From the NCBI RefSeq assembly GCF_003001935.1, contig NZ_PVNG01000022.1, forward strand, positions 124,001-188,000: a DNA stretch of 64,000 nt, given 5' to 3'. A program made the translations under genes and the position numbers. The stretch's first letter is position 1; every line of letters starts with the position of its first letter. Positions 57,255 through 64,000 of this stretch are shown here, piece by piece. Below the pieces are notes generated by a model. That model had not been told where the DNA came from. It was given only the letters and a program-made list of their open reading frames with translations, and did not search any database. The DNA is from Nonomuraea fuscirosea (GTDB lineage: Bacteria; Actinomycetota; Actinomycetes; Streptosporangiales; Streptosporangiaceae).

Positions 57255-60200
57255 TCAGGAGCGGCCGTTGCCGAGGGAACTGCTGACCGACTGCCTGGCC
57301 GCCTCCACCCAGCGCGGCACGCCGACCCGCTCCGCCACCTCCAGCGCCTTCTCGTAGTGCTCGCGCGCCGCGTCCGGCTGGCCCAGCCGGATGGCCAGGT
57401 CGCCGAGGGTCAGCGCCACCGGCCACAGCGCCACCACGCCGGTGCCCGCGCCCGCCACCCGGTCGGCGAACGGCTTGAGCTTGTCGTAGCAGTCGACCAT
57501 GCGCTCGCGGTCGTCGAGCAGCATGCCGGCCAGCGCCCGCCAGGTCATGGCCAGCTCGTAGAGGAAGTCGGGCCGCACCGGCGGCCTGGTGGCGGCCACG
57601 GCCTTGGCGTCGTTGACGTGACCGGCCGAGGCCAGCGCCAGGGCGTAGGCGTCGAGGGTCCACTTGGCGCCCTGCTGGTGCTTCTCGGCCAGCCGGTCGA
57701 CCGTCTCGGCCGCCCGCCCGGCCACCAGGTGCAGGCAGAACGTGGTGATCAGCGGCAGGTCCTGGCGGCCCTCCAGCATGCCCGCCCGCGCGGTCATCCT
57801 GGCCGCCTCGCGGTAGGCCCGCTCGGCGCCCTCGTAGTCGCCGCTGATCATGAGCCGCTGCCCGGTGTACCAGACGACCACCGCGGCGGGCGCGGACAGG
57901 TCGTACTGCCTGGCCAGGCGGTCGGCCGCGGCCGCGTGCTCGTCGGCCACGGCGAACTCGCCGCGGGCCGCCGCGCATTCCAGCAGCACCAGGTGGGCCA
58001 GCGCCTGCGTGGCCATCTGCCCGGAGCGCTGGGCCACCTCCAGCAGCTCCCTGCCGATGCTCTCCCGCGTGTCGACGGCCGGGATGTCGTACGACTGCCG
58101 CAGCCGCCCGCTCAGCGCCGCCGCGATGAGCGTGGGGTCGCCGCTCTGCCGGGCCAGCTCCAGCGCCTCCAGCGACGCCTGGCGGCCCCGCTCGGGCGAG
58201 GAGGAGCCTTCGAGCTCCAGCGCCAGCGTGGTCAGCAGGCTCGCCCGCAGCCGCTGCTCACCCTCGGGCAGCTCCATGAGCGCCTTCTCGGTGACGTCCA
58301 CGATCTCCCACGCGGTACGGGTGAAGTCGCGCGCCATGCCCTTGTGCGGCACGGCCAGCGACGCCGCCACCTTCGCGGTGATCTCCAGGTCGCCCAGCGG
58401 CAACGCGGCGTCCATGGCCTGACGGCGCAGCAGCCGGGCCCCGGTCATGTCGCCGCACAGGGCCAGCGCCCTGATCTGGCGCAGCATGAGCCGCAGCCGC
58501 TCCTTGGCCCGCTCGGGACGCTGCTCGCCGCTCTGCTCGTCCGTCCTGGACTCGTCGCCGCGCGAGCGGTCGAACGCGGCGATGGCCTGCTCCCACAGCG
58601 TGGCCGCCTCGCGGTGGGCGAAGCGCCGCTCGGCCTGCTCGGCGGCCAGCCCCGCGTAGTGCACGGCCTTGCCGGCCGTGTCGGCCAGGAAGTAGTGATG
58701 GGCCAGCGCCGCCACGTCGGACGGCGTGCGCTGCTCGATGACCGCCCCCACCTCGGCGTGCAGCCTGGTGCGGCGCAGCCGGGAGGCGTCGGAGTAGATC
58801 GTGTCGCGGACGAGGTCGTGGTCGAAGCGCAGCAGCCCCGGGCCCGGCTCGGTCACCAGCCCGGCCAGCAGCGCCGCCTCGACCGCCTCGATCACCGAGT
58901 CCTCGTCGACCGCCACGGCCACCAGCACGTCGAGGTCGACGTCACGGCCGATCACCGCCGCCTGCAGCAGAATCTGCTGGGCGCCGGCGGGCAGCCGCGA
59001 GATGCGCCGCCGCAGCACGTCGCGCACGCCCGAGGGCACCTGCGACAGCACCTCGGTGGCGCTGGCCCGGTCGGCCGCGCCCTCGGAGTCGAGCAGGCGC
59101 ACGGTCTCGCGGACGAAGAACGGGTTGCCGCCGGTGCGCTCGACGATCGACTCGACCGCGTCCTCGTCGATCTCGCGGACGCAGGTGGCCTTGACCAGCT
59201 CGGCCACGGCCTTCGGATCGAGCCCCGACAGGCCCACCCGGAGAGGGCTGAGCCGGGCCAGGGCGGCCAGCACGTCGGACTGGCGGTCGTCGAGCTCGCT
59301 CTCCCTGCACGTCACCACGAGCAGCACCCGGCTGGTGGCCAGCAGGCTCGGCAGCGCGCGCAGCAGGGCCAGTGTCTGGTCGTCGGCCCAGTGGAGGTCT
59401 TCGAGCGTCAGCAGCACGGGCCCGCGCCGCGCCACCCCGGCCAGGTAGCCGCCGACCGCGCGGTGCAGCCGGAACCCGCCGGACACCTCGTCCTCGTCGG
59501 GGTCGGGCGCGGCGTCGTCGAGCAGCGGCGCGAGCAACTGGGTGTATTCGCCCGCGCCCGTCATGCTGATGAGCGTGCGCAGGATCTCCACCCAGGCCCA
59601 GCCGGGCGGCGTGGCGCTGGAGTCGGGGCAGGCGCCGGACGCGGTGATCCAGCCGTCGCCGCCGAGCCTGCTCTCCAGCTGGCGCAGCAGCGTGGTCTTG
59701 CCCGCGCCGGCGACCCCGGTCACGATCGCGACCTGGAACCTGCCCGTACGGGAGGCGGCGGTGGTCAGCCTGGCCAGCTCGGCGTCCCGGCCGACGAACG
59801 GCTCGGGCTCCAGCGGCGGCGGCTCGACCGGCGCGGCCGGGCGGGGCGGCCAGGTGTCGGTGACCGGCGCGGCCGGCCTGGCCGGACGCGCGGACGGAGC
59901 CAGCTCCAGCTCCGGCGCCTGGGCCAGGATGTCGGACTCCAGCTTGCGCAGCGCGGGACCGGGATCGATGCCGAGCTCGTCGGCCAGGATGTTCCTGGCC
60001 CGGCGCAGCGCGGCCAGCGCGTCGCCCTGACGGCCGCAGCGGTAGAGCCCGAGGGCCAGCAGCCGCCAGCCCTCCTCGCGCAGCGGATGCTCGGTGGTCA
60101 GCGCCTCCAGGTCGGGCACGGTCTCGGCGTGCAGGCCGAGCCGCAGGCCGGTGTCGGCGTGCCGCTCGCGCGCGACCAGCCGCAGCTCGGTCAGCCGGTT

Positions 60201-60668
60201 GACCTCGGCCTCCGCCCACGCCTGGTCGGCGAAGTCGGAGTAGGGGGTGCCGCGCCACAGGCCCAGCGCCTTCTCCAGGCGGCCTCGGGCGGACTGCGGA
60301 TCGCTCTCCTCGAGGTGCTCGCCGGCGGCCCGGACGAGCTGCTCGAACCTGAGCGCGTCGACCTGTTCGGAGGCCACGCGCAGGGCGTAGCCGGACGCGA
60401 CCGTCACCAGCAGGCGGTTGGGCCCTCCGCGCGGGCGGCCGGGCTCGAGCACCCGGCGCAGGCGGGAGATGTAGACCTGCAGACCCGACTGCGCGCCCTT
60501 GGCCGCGTCGTCGTCCCACAGATCGTAGAGAAGCGTGTCAACGGGCACGACCTGACCTCGGGCCACGAGAAGCCGGGCGAGGACGGCCCGCTGCCGCAAC
60601 CCGCCGAGGTCGAGTTCGTCGTCGTGTTCGTACGCCTCGACTGGCCCCAGAACTCGGAACGCCACCAT
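57255..60668 (-). CDS. SARP/AfsR-type transcriptional regulator with AAA ATPase and TPR-like domains
   Basis: A 1137-residue regulator. Residues 1-95 form an OmpR-like winged helix (MVAFRVLGPVEAYEHDDELD, LLYDLWDDDAAKGA). The bacterial transcriptional activation domain (about 100-245) includes DALRFEQLVRAAGEHLEE and ALYR-type LGLYRCGRQGDALAALRR. An NTPase domain starts near 290 with Walker A GVAGAGKTTLL and Walker B-like LLTLEDLHWADDQ. The last 450 residues are helical, TPR-like. Such proteins often switch on antibiotic pathways, but no biosynthetic cluster is in view. ATG 60668 is preferred; an ATG at 60680 would add four residues. Confidence 0.92.
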   Translation of the reverse strand: MVAFRVLGPVEAYEHDDELDLGGLRQRAVLARLLVARGQVVPVDTLLYDLWDDDAAKGAQSGLQVYISRLRRVLEPGRPRGGPNRLLVTVASGYALRVASEQVDALRFEQLVRAAGEHLEESDPQSARGRLEKALGLWRGTPYSDFADQAWAEAEVNRLTELRLVARERHADTGLRLGLHAETVPDLEALTTEHPLREEGWRLLALGLYRCGRQGDALAALRRARNILADELGIDPGPALRKLESDILAQAPELELAPSARPARPAAPVTDTWPPRPAAPVEPPPLEPEPFVGRDAELARLTTAASRTGRFQVAIVTGVAGAGKTTLLRQLESRLGGDGWITASGACPDSSATPPGWAWVEILRTLISMTGAGEYTQLLAPLLDDAAPDPDEDEVSGGFRLHRAVGGYLAGVARRGPVLLTLEDLHWADDQTLALLRALPSLLATSRVLLVVTCRESELDDRQSDVLAALARLSPLRVGLSGLDPKAVAELVKATCVREIDEDAVESIVERTGGNPFFVRETVRLLDSEGAADRASATEVLSQVPSGVRDVLRRRISRLPAGAQQILLQAAVIGRDVDLDVLVAVAVDEDSVIEAVEAALLAGLVTEPGPGLLRFDHDLVRDTIYSDASRLRRTRLHAEVGAVIEQRTPSDVAALAHHYFLADTAGKAVHYAGLAAEQAERRFAHREAATLWEQAIAAFDRSRGDESRTDEQSGEQRPERAKERLRLMLRQIRALALCGDMTGARLLRRQAMDAALPLGDLEITAKVAASLAVPHKGMARDFTRTAWEIVDVTEKALMELPEGEQRLRASLLTTLALELEGSSSPERGRQASLEALELARQSGDPTLIAAALSGRLRQSYDIPAVDTRESIGRELLEVAQRSGQMATQALAHLVLLECAAARGEFAVADEHAAAADRLARQYDLSAPAAVVVWYTGQRLMISGDYEGAERAYREAARMTARAGMLEGRQDLPLITTFCLHLVAGRAAETVDRLAEKHQQGAKWTLDAYALALASAGHVNDAKAVAATRPPVRPDFLYELAMTWRALAGMLLDDRERMVDCYDKLKPFADRVAGAGTGVVALWPVALTLGDLAIRLGQPDAAREHYEKALEVAERVGVPRWVEAARQSVSSSLGNGRS

Positions 60669-60734
60669 GTCAGCCGCCACGCTATGCGGGCCTACGAATC
60701 ACGCACAAGGTCTTTGAGGGGTTTGGGATTGTCA

Positions 60735-61790
60735 CTAGGTGGCCTTCGAGATCGCGGACGGGGGCTCCGCGCCGGCGTTCCGGCCGTTGCGCCTGCGCAG
60801 GAGCGCCCATGCGCCCAGTGCCAGGCCGCCGAACGGGATCTCGATAGTGTAAGTCCAGAAGCCGAAAAGCAGTGCGGTGGCGATGGCGGGAGTCGACTCG
60901 ACGCCGAACGCGATCAGCAGCGCGGCCACCCCGCTCTCCATGATCCCGGCACCGCTGGGCGTGATCAAAGCGCTGGTCAGGACCCTCGACAGGGCGAAGA
61001 CGGCGATCGATTCCGCCGGGCCGGGCCAGGCGCCGGTGGCCTGCATGCAGACGGCCATGATCGCCCACTGGAAGCCGAGGAAGAACACCATGCCGAGCGA
61101 CAGGCCCGGCCATCTGGTCCGTACGACGCCCGCGGTGTCGGCGCGCAGCCGGTGGAAGGCCCCTGAGGCGTCGGCCTTGAGCCGGAGCAGCCGGGTGAGG
61201 CCGTCGAGGGCCCGGCCGAGCAGGTCGGCGGCGAGCTGCCAGTAGAGGGCGGCGGCCACGATCGCGCAGAGCACGAGGATCGACACCGCGCCGGTCCAGC
61301 CCGCGTTGGCCACGGTCGGGTTGGCCGCCTTGCCCGCCATCAGCAGCGCGATGATGCCGACGGCCGGCAGGATGAACCTGAACAACGTGTTCCAGATGCC
61401 GCTGACCAGCGTCATGACCACGATCGCCCGGTTGCCGAAGCCCCAGCCCCTGGTCATCGCGAACGACACCGCGACCCCCACCGCGCCGCCGAACGGCAGC
61501 AGGTTGCTCACCGCGCTGCCCGCCGCGTTGAGCGTGAGCCCCTGCAGGTTGTTGAGGCCGGGCAGGGAGTTAGTCAGCACGAACGTGTAGGCCAGCAGGC
61601 TCAGCAGCCAGACCGCGGCCATCAGCGCGACCTCGCCCCCGCCGAGCGCGGCGAAGACGGCTCCGACCTGCGCCCAGGACACGTCCTTGCCGGTCAGGGC
61701 GCGCACGATCTGGGGCAGGTAGACCATGAGCAGCACGGCCAGGCCGAGCGAGGCCGCCGACAGGAGGATCTGGAGCCATCTGTTCTTCAT
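60735..61790 (-). CDS. Lysylphosphatidylglycerol synthase-like membrane protein (UPF0104)
   Basis: A 351-residue integral membrane protein with about eight helices, related to the flippase-like part of MprF/AglD proteins. Visible family features are VFAALGGGEVALMAAVWLLS, NAAGSAVSNLLPFGGAVG, GFQWAIMAVCMQATGAWPG and ALITPSGAGIMESGVAALLI. There is no lysyltransferase domain, so it is not an LPG synthase itself; the membrane part alone may translocate lipids or lipid-linked sugars. It lies upstream of the SARP gene on the same strand, with a 66-bp gap, and near lipid/sugar-modifying enzymes. Confidence 0.85.
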   Translation of the reverse strand: MKNRWLQILLSAASLGLAVLLMVYLPQIVRALTGKDVSWAQVGAVFAALGGGEVALMAAVWLLSLLAYTFVLTNSLPGLNNLQGLTLNAAGSAVSNLLPFGGAVGVAVSFAMTRGWGFGNRAIVVMTLVSGIWNTLFRFILPAVGIIALLMAGKAANPTVANAGWTGAVSILVLCAIVAAALYWQLAADLLGRALDGLTRLLRLKADASGAFHRLRADTAGVVRTRWPGLSLGMVFFLGFQWAIMAVCMQATGAWPGPAESIAVFALSRVLTSALITPSGAGIMESGVAALLIAFGVESTPAIATALLFGFWTYTIEIPFGGLALGAWALLRRRNGRNAGAEPPSAISKAT

Positions 61791-61839
61791 CGGGGTCCAG
61801 TCTGCCGGGTCGCGAGCGCCCGCACGTCAACCCTGGGAA

Positions 61840-62658
61840 CTACTTCGGCCACCGGTCGAACGGATGAGTGAGCCGGGCGCCCGGGGGCAGGTCGCGGCGG
61901 ACGTACCACTCGGTGCCGAAGACGAAGCGGTAGATCGGGCGGGGGACCTTGAGCATAACGGCGAGCGTGCGGTCGCTGTCGCCGCCGCTGGCCTGGGAGG
62001 CGTGCGCGGCCATGGACGCCCGCTTCTGTTTCGTATATTTCCGGACATTGACCCGATGGGTGATCGTCTCACCCGGCGAGTACGCGACCTCGAACGTCCG
62101 TACGTCGAACTCCGGCGGGAACCGGTAGAACCGGCCCGCCAGCTTCAGCAGCCGGACCAGCGGATCGCGGTTGACCGTCGCCTCCAGGACGATCTCCGTG
62201 CCGGCGATCTCGGCCGCCCGCTTGCCCACCCGGTGCACCTGCACGTGGTCGGGATGGCCGTAACCGCCCGCCGGATCGTAGATCGCGAGCAGGTCGGCCC
62301 GCTCCTCGTGCAGGATCGCCGCCAGCGCCTTGGCGGCCGCCTCGGTGTCGGCGTCGATGAAGGCGTTGTCGGGCCGCTCGTCGGCGACCCCGCCCTTGGG
62401 GCTGAGCCCCGAGTCGCCGTAGCCGAGACACTCGACGCGGGCGCAGCCGAGCAGCGCGGCCGACTCGTACAACTCCTTGAGCCTGGTCTCGCCCAATTCG
62501 TCGCCCGGATCCATCTCGGCCAGGCCGCGCTCGCCGGCCGTGGCCACCACGAGCACGACCCGATGCCCCTCGGCCGCGAGCATCGCCATGGTGCCCGCCG
62601 TCAGCAGGGCCTCGTCGTCGGGATGAGCATGGAAGAACACAGCGGTACGTGGAGGCAC
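61840..62658 (-). CDS. PIG-L family zinc deacetylase
   Basis: A 272-residue enzyme of the LmbE/MshB type. The metal-binding motif AVFFHAHPDDEALLTAGTM (HPDDE) is near the start and the third ligand is in YDPAGGYGHPDHVQVHRVG (HPDH). These enzymes remove N-acetyl groups from N-acetylglucosamine-containing substrates, as in mycothiol or lipid-sugar synthesis. The start is GTG 62658, with TAATCT 6 nt upstream and no ribosome binding site, so it is probably leaderless. It is divergent from a GT4 glycosyltransferase and separated by only 23 bp, which suggests joint regulation. Confidence 0.93.
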   Translation of the reverse strand: MPPRTAVFFHAHPDDEALLTAGTMAMLAAEGHRVVLVVATAGERGLAEMDPGDELGETRLKELYESAALLGCARVECLGYGDSGLSPKGGVADERPDNAFIDADTEAAAKALAAILHEERADLLAIYDPAGGYGHPDHVQVHRVGKRAAEIAGTEIVLEATVNRDPLVRLLKLAGRFYRFPPEFDVRTFEVAYSPGETITHRVNVRKYTKQKRASMAAHASQASGGDSDRTLAVMLKVPRPIYRFVFGTEWYVRRDLPPGARLTHPFDRWPK

Positions 62659-62681
62659 ACGCCCAGATTAGTGTGGGAGGC
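62659..62681. promoter_or_regulatory. Overlapping divergent leaderless promoters
   Basis: In 23 bp, TAATCT on the minus strand (62670-62665) is 6 nt from the PIG-L GTG, and TAGTGT on the plus strand (62669-62674) is 7 nt from the GT4 GTG. The two hexamers share bases 62669-62670, so RNA polymerase could probably occupy only one at a time. GGGAGG next to the plus start is too close to act as a ribosome binding site. Confidence 0.6.
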
Positions 62682-63866
62682 GTGCGGATCTTTCACGTGA
62701 GCGACTGTTACCTGCCGCGACTCGGGGGGATCGAGGTCCAGGTGGCCGATCTCGTACGAATGCAGCGGGAGGCCGGGCACGAGGTCTCGGTGGCCACGGC
62801 GACCAGGGGAGAGCCGCTGCCCGGCGTGCGCAGGATCGTCGCGCGGATGCCGTTCGACCTGCCCGTGCACCCCTTCGGAGTGGGGCATCTCACCCGCTGG
62901 ATCACCTCGGGGCGTCCCGAGGTGGTGCACGTGCACACCGGCGCGGTGTCGCCGTTCGCGTGGATGGGCGTGCGCGCGGCCTTCCGCGCGGGCGTGCCGT
63001 GCGTGGTGACCGTGCACAGCATGTGGGACCCGGTGACGCGGCTGCTCTACCGGCTGCTGCGGCTGGCCTTCGGCTGGCAGCGGTGGCGACTGGTGGCCAC
63101 CACGGTGAGCAACGCGGCCGCGGCCCCGATCCGCGCCGTCGCGGGGCCCGAGGTGCCGGTGCGGGTGGTCTCCAACGGCCTCGACCTGTCGGGCTGGGCT
63201 CCGGCCTCCGGCGCGTGGGACGGCGGGGCTCAGGGCGGGCAGGAGGGCGAGGCGCCGCTGCCTGGCGCGCCGGACGACCGGGCGCCCGGCGGGCGTGAGG
63301 TGCACATCGTCGCGGTGGGGCGGCTGGCTCCGCGCAAGCAGCCCGTACGCCTGCTGAAGCTCCTCCAGGCGGCCCGGGCCCGCGTGCCGGGCGGGATCCC
63401 GATGCGGGCCACGATCGTCGGCGACGGGCCGGCCCGCGGCCAGATGGAGCGCTTCCTGGCCCGCCACGGCATGTCCGGCTGGGTCTCGCTGCCGGGCCGC
63501 TACACCCGCGAGCAGATCGCCAAGCTGCTGGGCTCGGCCGACGTGTTCGTCGCGCCCGCGCCGCGCGAGTCGTTCGGCATCGCGGCGCTCGAAGCGCGGG
63601 CCGCGGGCGTGCCCGTGGTGGCCAGGGCGCAGAGCGGGGTGGCCGACTTCGTCAAGGACGGTACCGAGGGGCTGCTCGGCCGCACGCTCGGGGAGCTGGC
63701 GCGGGCGGTGGCGCGGCTCTGCGCGGACACGGGCCTGCGCGCCTCGATCGCCGCGCACAACAGGAGCACACCCCCGGCCGCGGGCTCGTGGCCGGCCGTG
63801 CTGGCGGGGTTCGACGCGGCGTACGAGAAGGCACGGGGCGAGCCCCCGCACCACGACCAGGCGTAG
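62682..63866 (+). CDS. GT4 family glycosyltransferase
   Basis: A 394-residue GT-B enzyme. The N-terminal acceptor domain begins RIFHVSDCYLPRLGGIEVQV with the glycine-rich loop, and VVHVHTGAVSPFAW follows. The donor domain has IVAVGRLAPRKQPVRLLKLL, ATIVGDGPARGQMERFL and the EX7E region ESFGIAALEARAAGVPVVA. These are features of retaining family 4 enzymes such as those in mannosylation or mycothiol pathways. A Gly/Ala/Pro-rich insert lies near residues 175-200 (GAWDGGAQGGQEGEAPLPG). GTG 62682 is chosen by family; GTG 62673 is an alternative. The last 134 bases of the window contain no gene that I can support. Confidence 0.9.
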   Translation: MRIFHVSDCYLPRLGGIEVQVADLVRMQREAGHEVSVATATRGEPLPGVRRIVARMPFDLPVHPFGVGHLTRWITSGRPEVVHVHTGAVSPFAWMGVRAAFRAGVPCVVTVHSMWDPVTRLLYRLLRLAFGWQRWRLVATTVSNAAAAPIRAVAGPEVPVRVVSNGLDLSGWAPASGAWDGGAQGGQEGEAPLPGAPDDRAPGGREVHIVAVGRLAPRKQPVRLLKLLQAARARVPGGIPMRATIVGDGPARGQMERFLARHGMSGWVSLPGRYTREQIAKLLGSADVFVAPAPRESFGIAALEARAAGVPVVARAQSGVADFVKDGTEGLLGRTLGELARAVARLCADTGLRASIAAHNRSTPPAAGSWPAVLAGFDAAYEKARGEPPHHDQA

Positions 63867-64000
63867 ACCCCCGGGCATGGAGAAGGCCACCGGTGCGAGG
63901 AGCGCGATGGCGCTCACTCGCACGCGGTGGCCCTGGGTCCGTGGGCGGGAGACTCCCGGCGCTCACCCCCCGTGCGCGCCACAGAACCTCACCCCCGCCA

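Noticed and set aside
57357..61166. A plus-strand open frame of about 1270 codons opposite the SARP gene and the UPF0104 gene
   Set aside because: It crosses two well-supported minus-strand genes and has no recognisable domain; it is a by-product of GC-rich third positions.
63867..64000. Start of another gene at the right edge
   Set aside because: No frame here has a convincing start, ribosome binding site or family similarity, and the sequence ends too soon to judge.

Overview
The window is high-GC DNA from an actinomycete. Codon third positions are strongly G/C. The gene set includes ECF sigma factors, a large SARP/AfsR-type regulator, PASTA-less receptor Ser/Thr kinases, an NDH-2, a DUF4235 protein, a DUF2510 protein, and orn next to tRNA-His. 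I infer a filamentous actinomycete, perhaps of the Streptosporangiales; the genus is a guess. I see no phage genes, insertion sequences or CRISPR array. Coding density is high: about 58 protein genes and one tRNA, and no gene-free stretch exceeds 300 bases. The largest gap is 43976-44267, in which I see no clear signal.

Left part (1-25 kb). A sugar-permease end, a pterin dehydratase and a Cu/Zn-SOD-like lipoprotein come first. They are followed by an ECF sigma factor with a membrane partner, a class A beta-lactamase-like lipoprotein, and a NarL-type two-component pair. Next is a compact three-gene operon of SPFH protein, ribbon-helix-helix protein and GPP34 protein, preceded by two adjacent palindromes. 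Then come a penicillin-binding protein, a hemolysin III/PAQR protein whose start is covered by a perfect 20-bp palindrome, HdeD, lysine 6-aminotransferase, NDH-2, and tRNA-His with orn. The segment 17.8-24.8 kb is a signalling island: a DUF2510 membrane protein, a pseudokinase-like membrane protein and two receptor Ser/Thr kinases. One kinase carries three repeated beta-rich extracellular domains that resemble the pseudokinase's C-terminal domain.

Middle part (25-48 kb). A PNPOx-like enzyme and a MocR regulator are divergent across a 25-bp dyad. The rest is dominated by a surface-polysaccharide locus on the minus strand. Its genes run from 43975 down to about 32813: a small membrane protein, a CelD-like acyltransferase, two family 2 glycosyltransferases, a polysaccharide deacetylase, a Wzx-like flippase, a 1200-residue membrane protein, a DUF418 protein and a GNAT enzyme. 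A second minus-strand block (29135-26932) has a paralogous CelD-like acyltransferase coupled to a DegT-type aminotransferase. A plus-strand trio lies between the two blocks: an APH-like kinase, an SDR and a GH39-like membrane-anchored hydrolase. Upstream of the polysaccharide operon lie a substrate-binding/VWA protein and a sigma factor fused, in one polypeptide, to a zinc-finger anti-sigma module, a membrane helix and an extracellular domain. This is a plausible envelope sensor, though control of the polysaccharide genes is only inference.

Right part (48-64 kb). It holds mostly single housekeeping or accessory genes: a TrmH-type methyltransferase, a regulator/hydrolase pair across a nested dyad, a truncated hemoglobin, a CutA-like protein, a D-Ala-D-Ala carboxypeptidase, a DedA-like protein, a 1137-residue SARP regulator, a lysylphosphatidylglycerol-synthase-like membrane protein, a PIG-L deacetylase and a GT4 glycosyltransferase. 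The last two appear to be driven by overlapping divergent leaderless promoters. Several other genes in the window also have a TANNNT hexamer 6-7 nt before the start codon and no ribosome binding site, which suggests leaderless transcripts.
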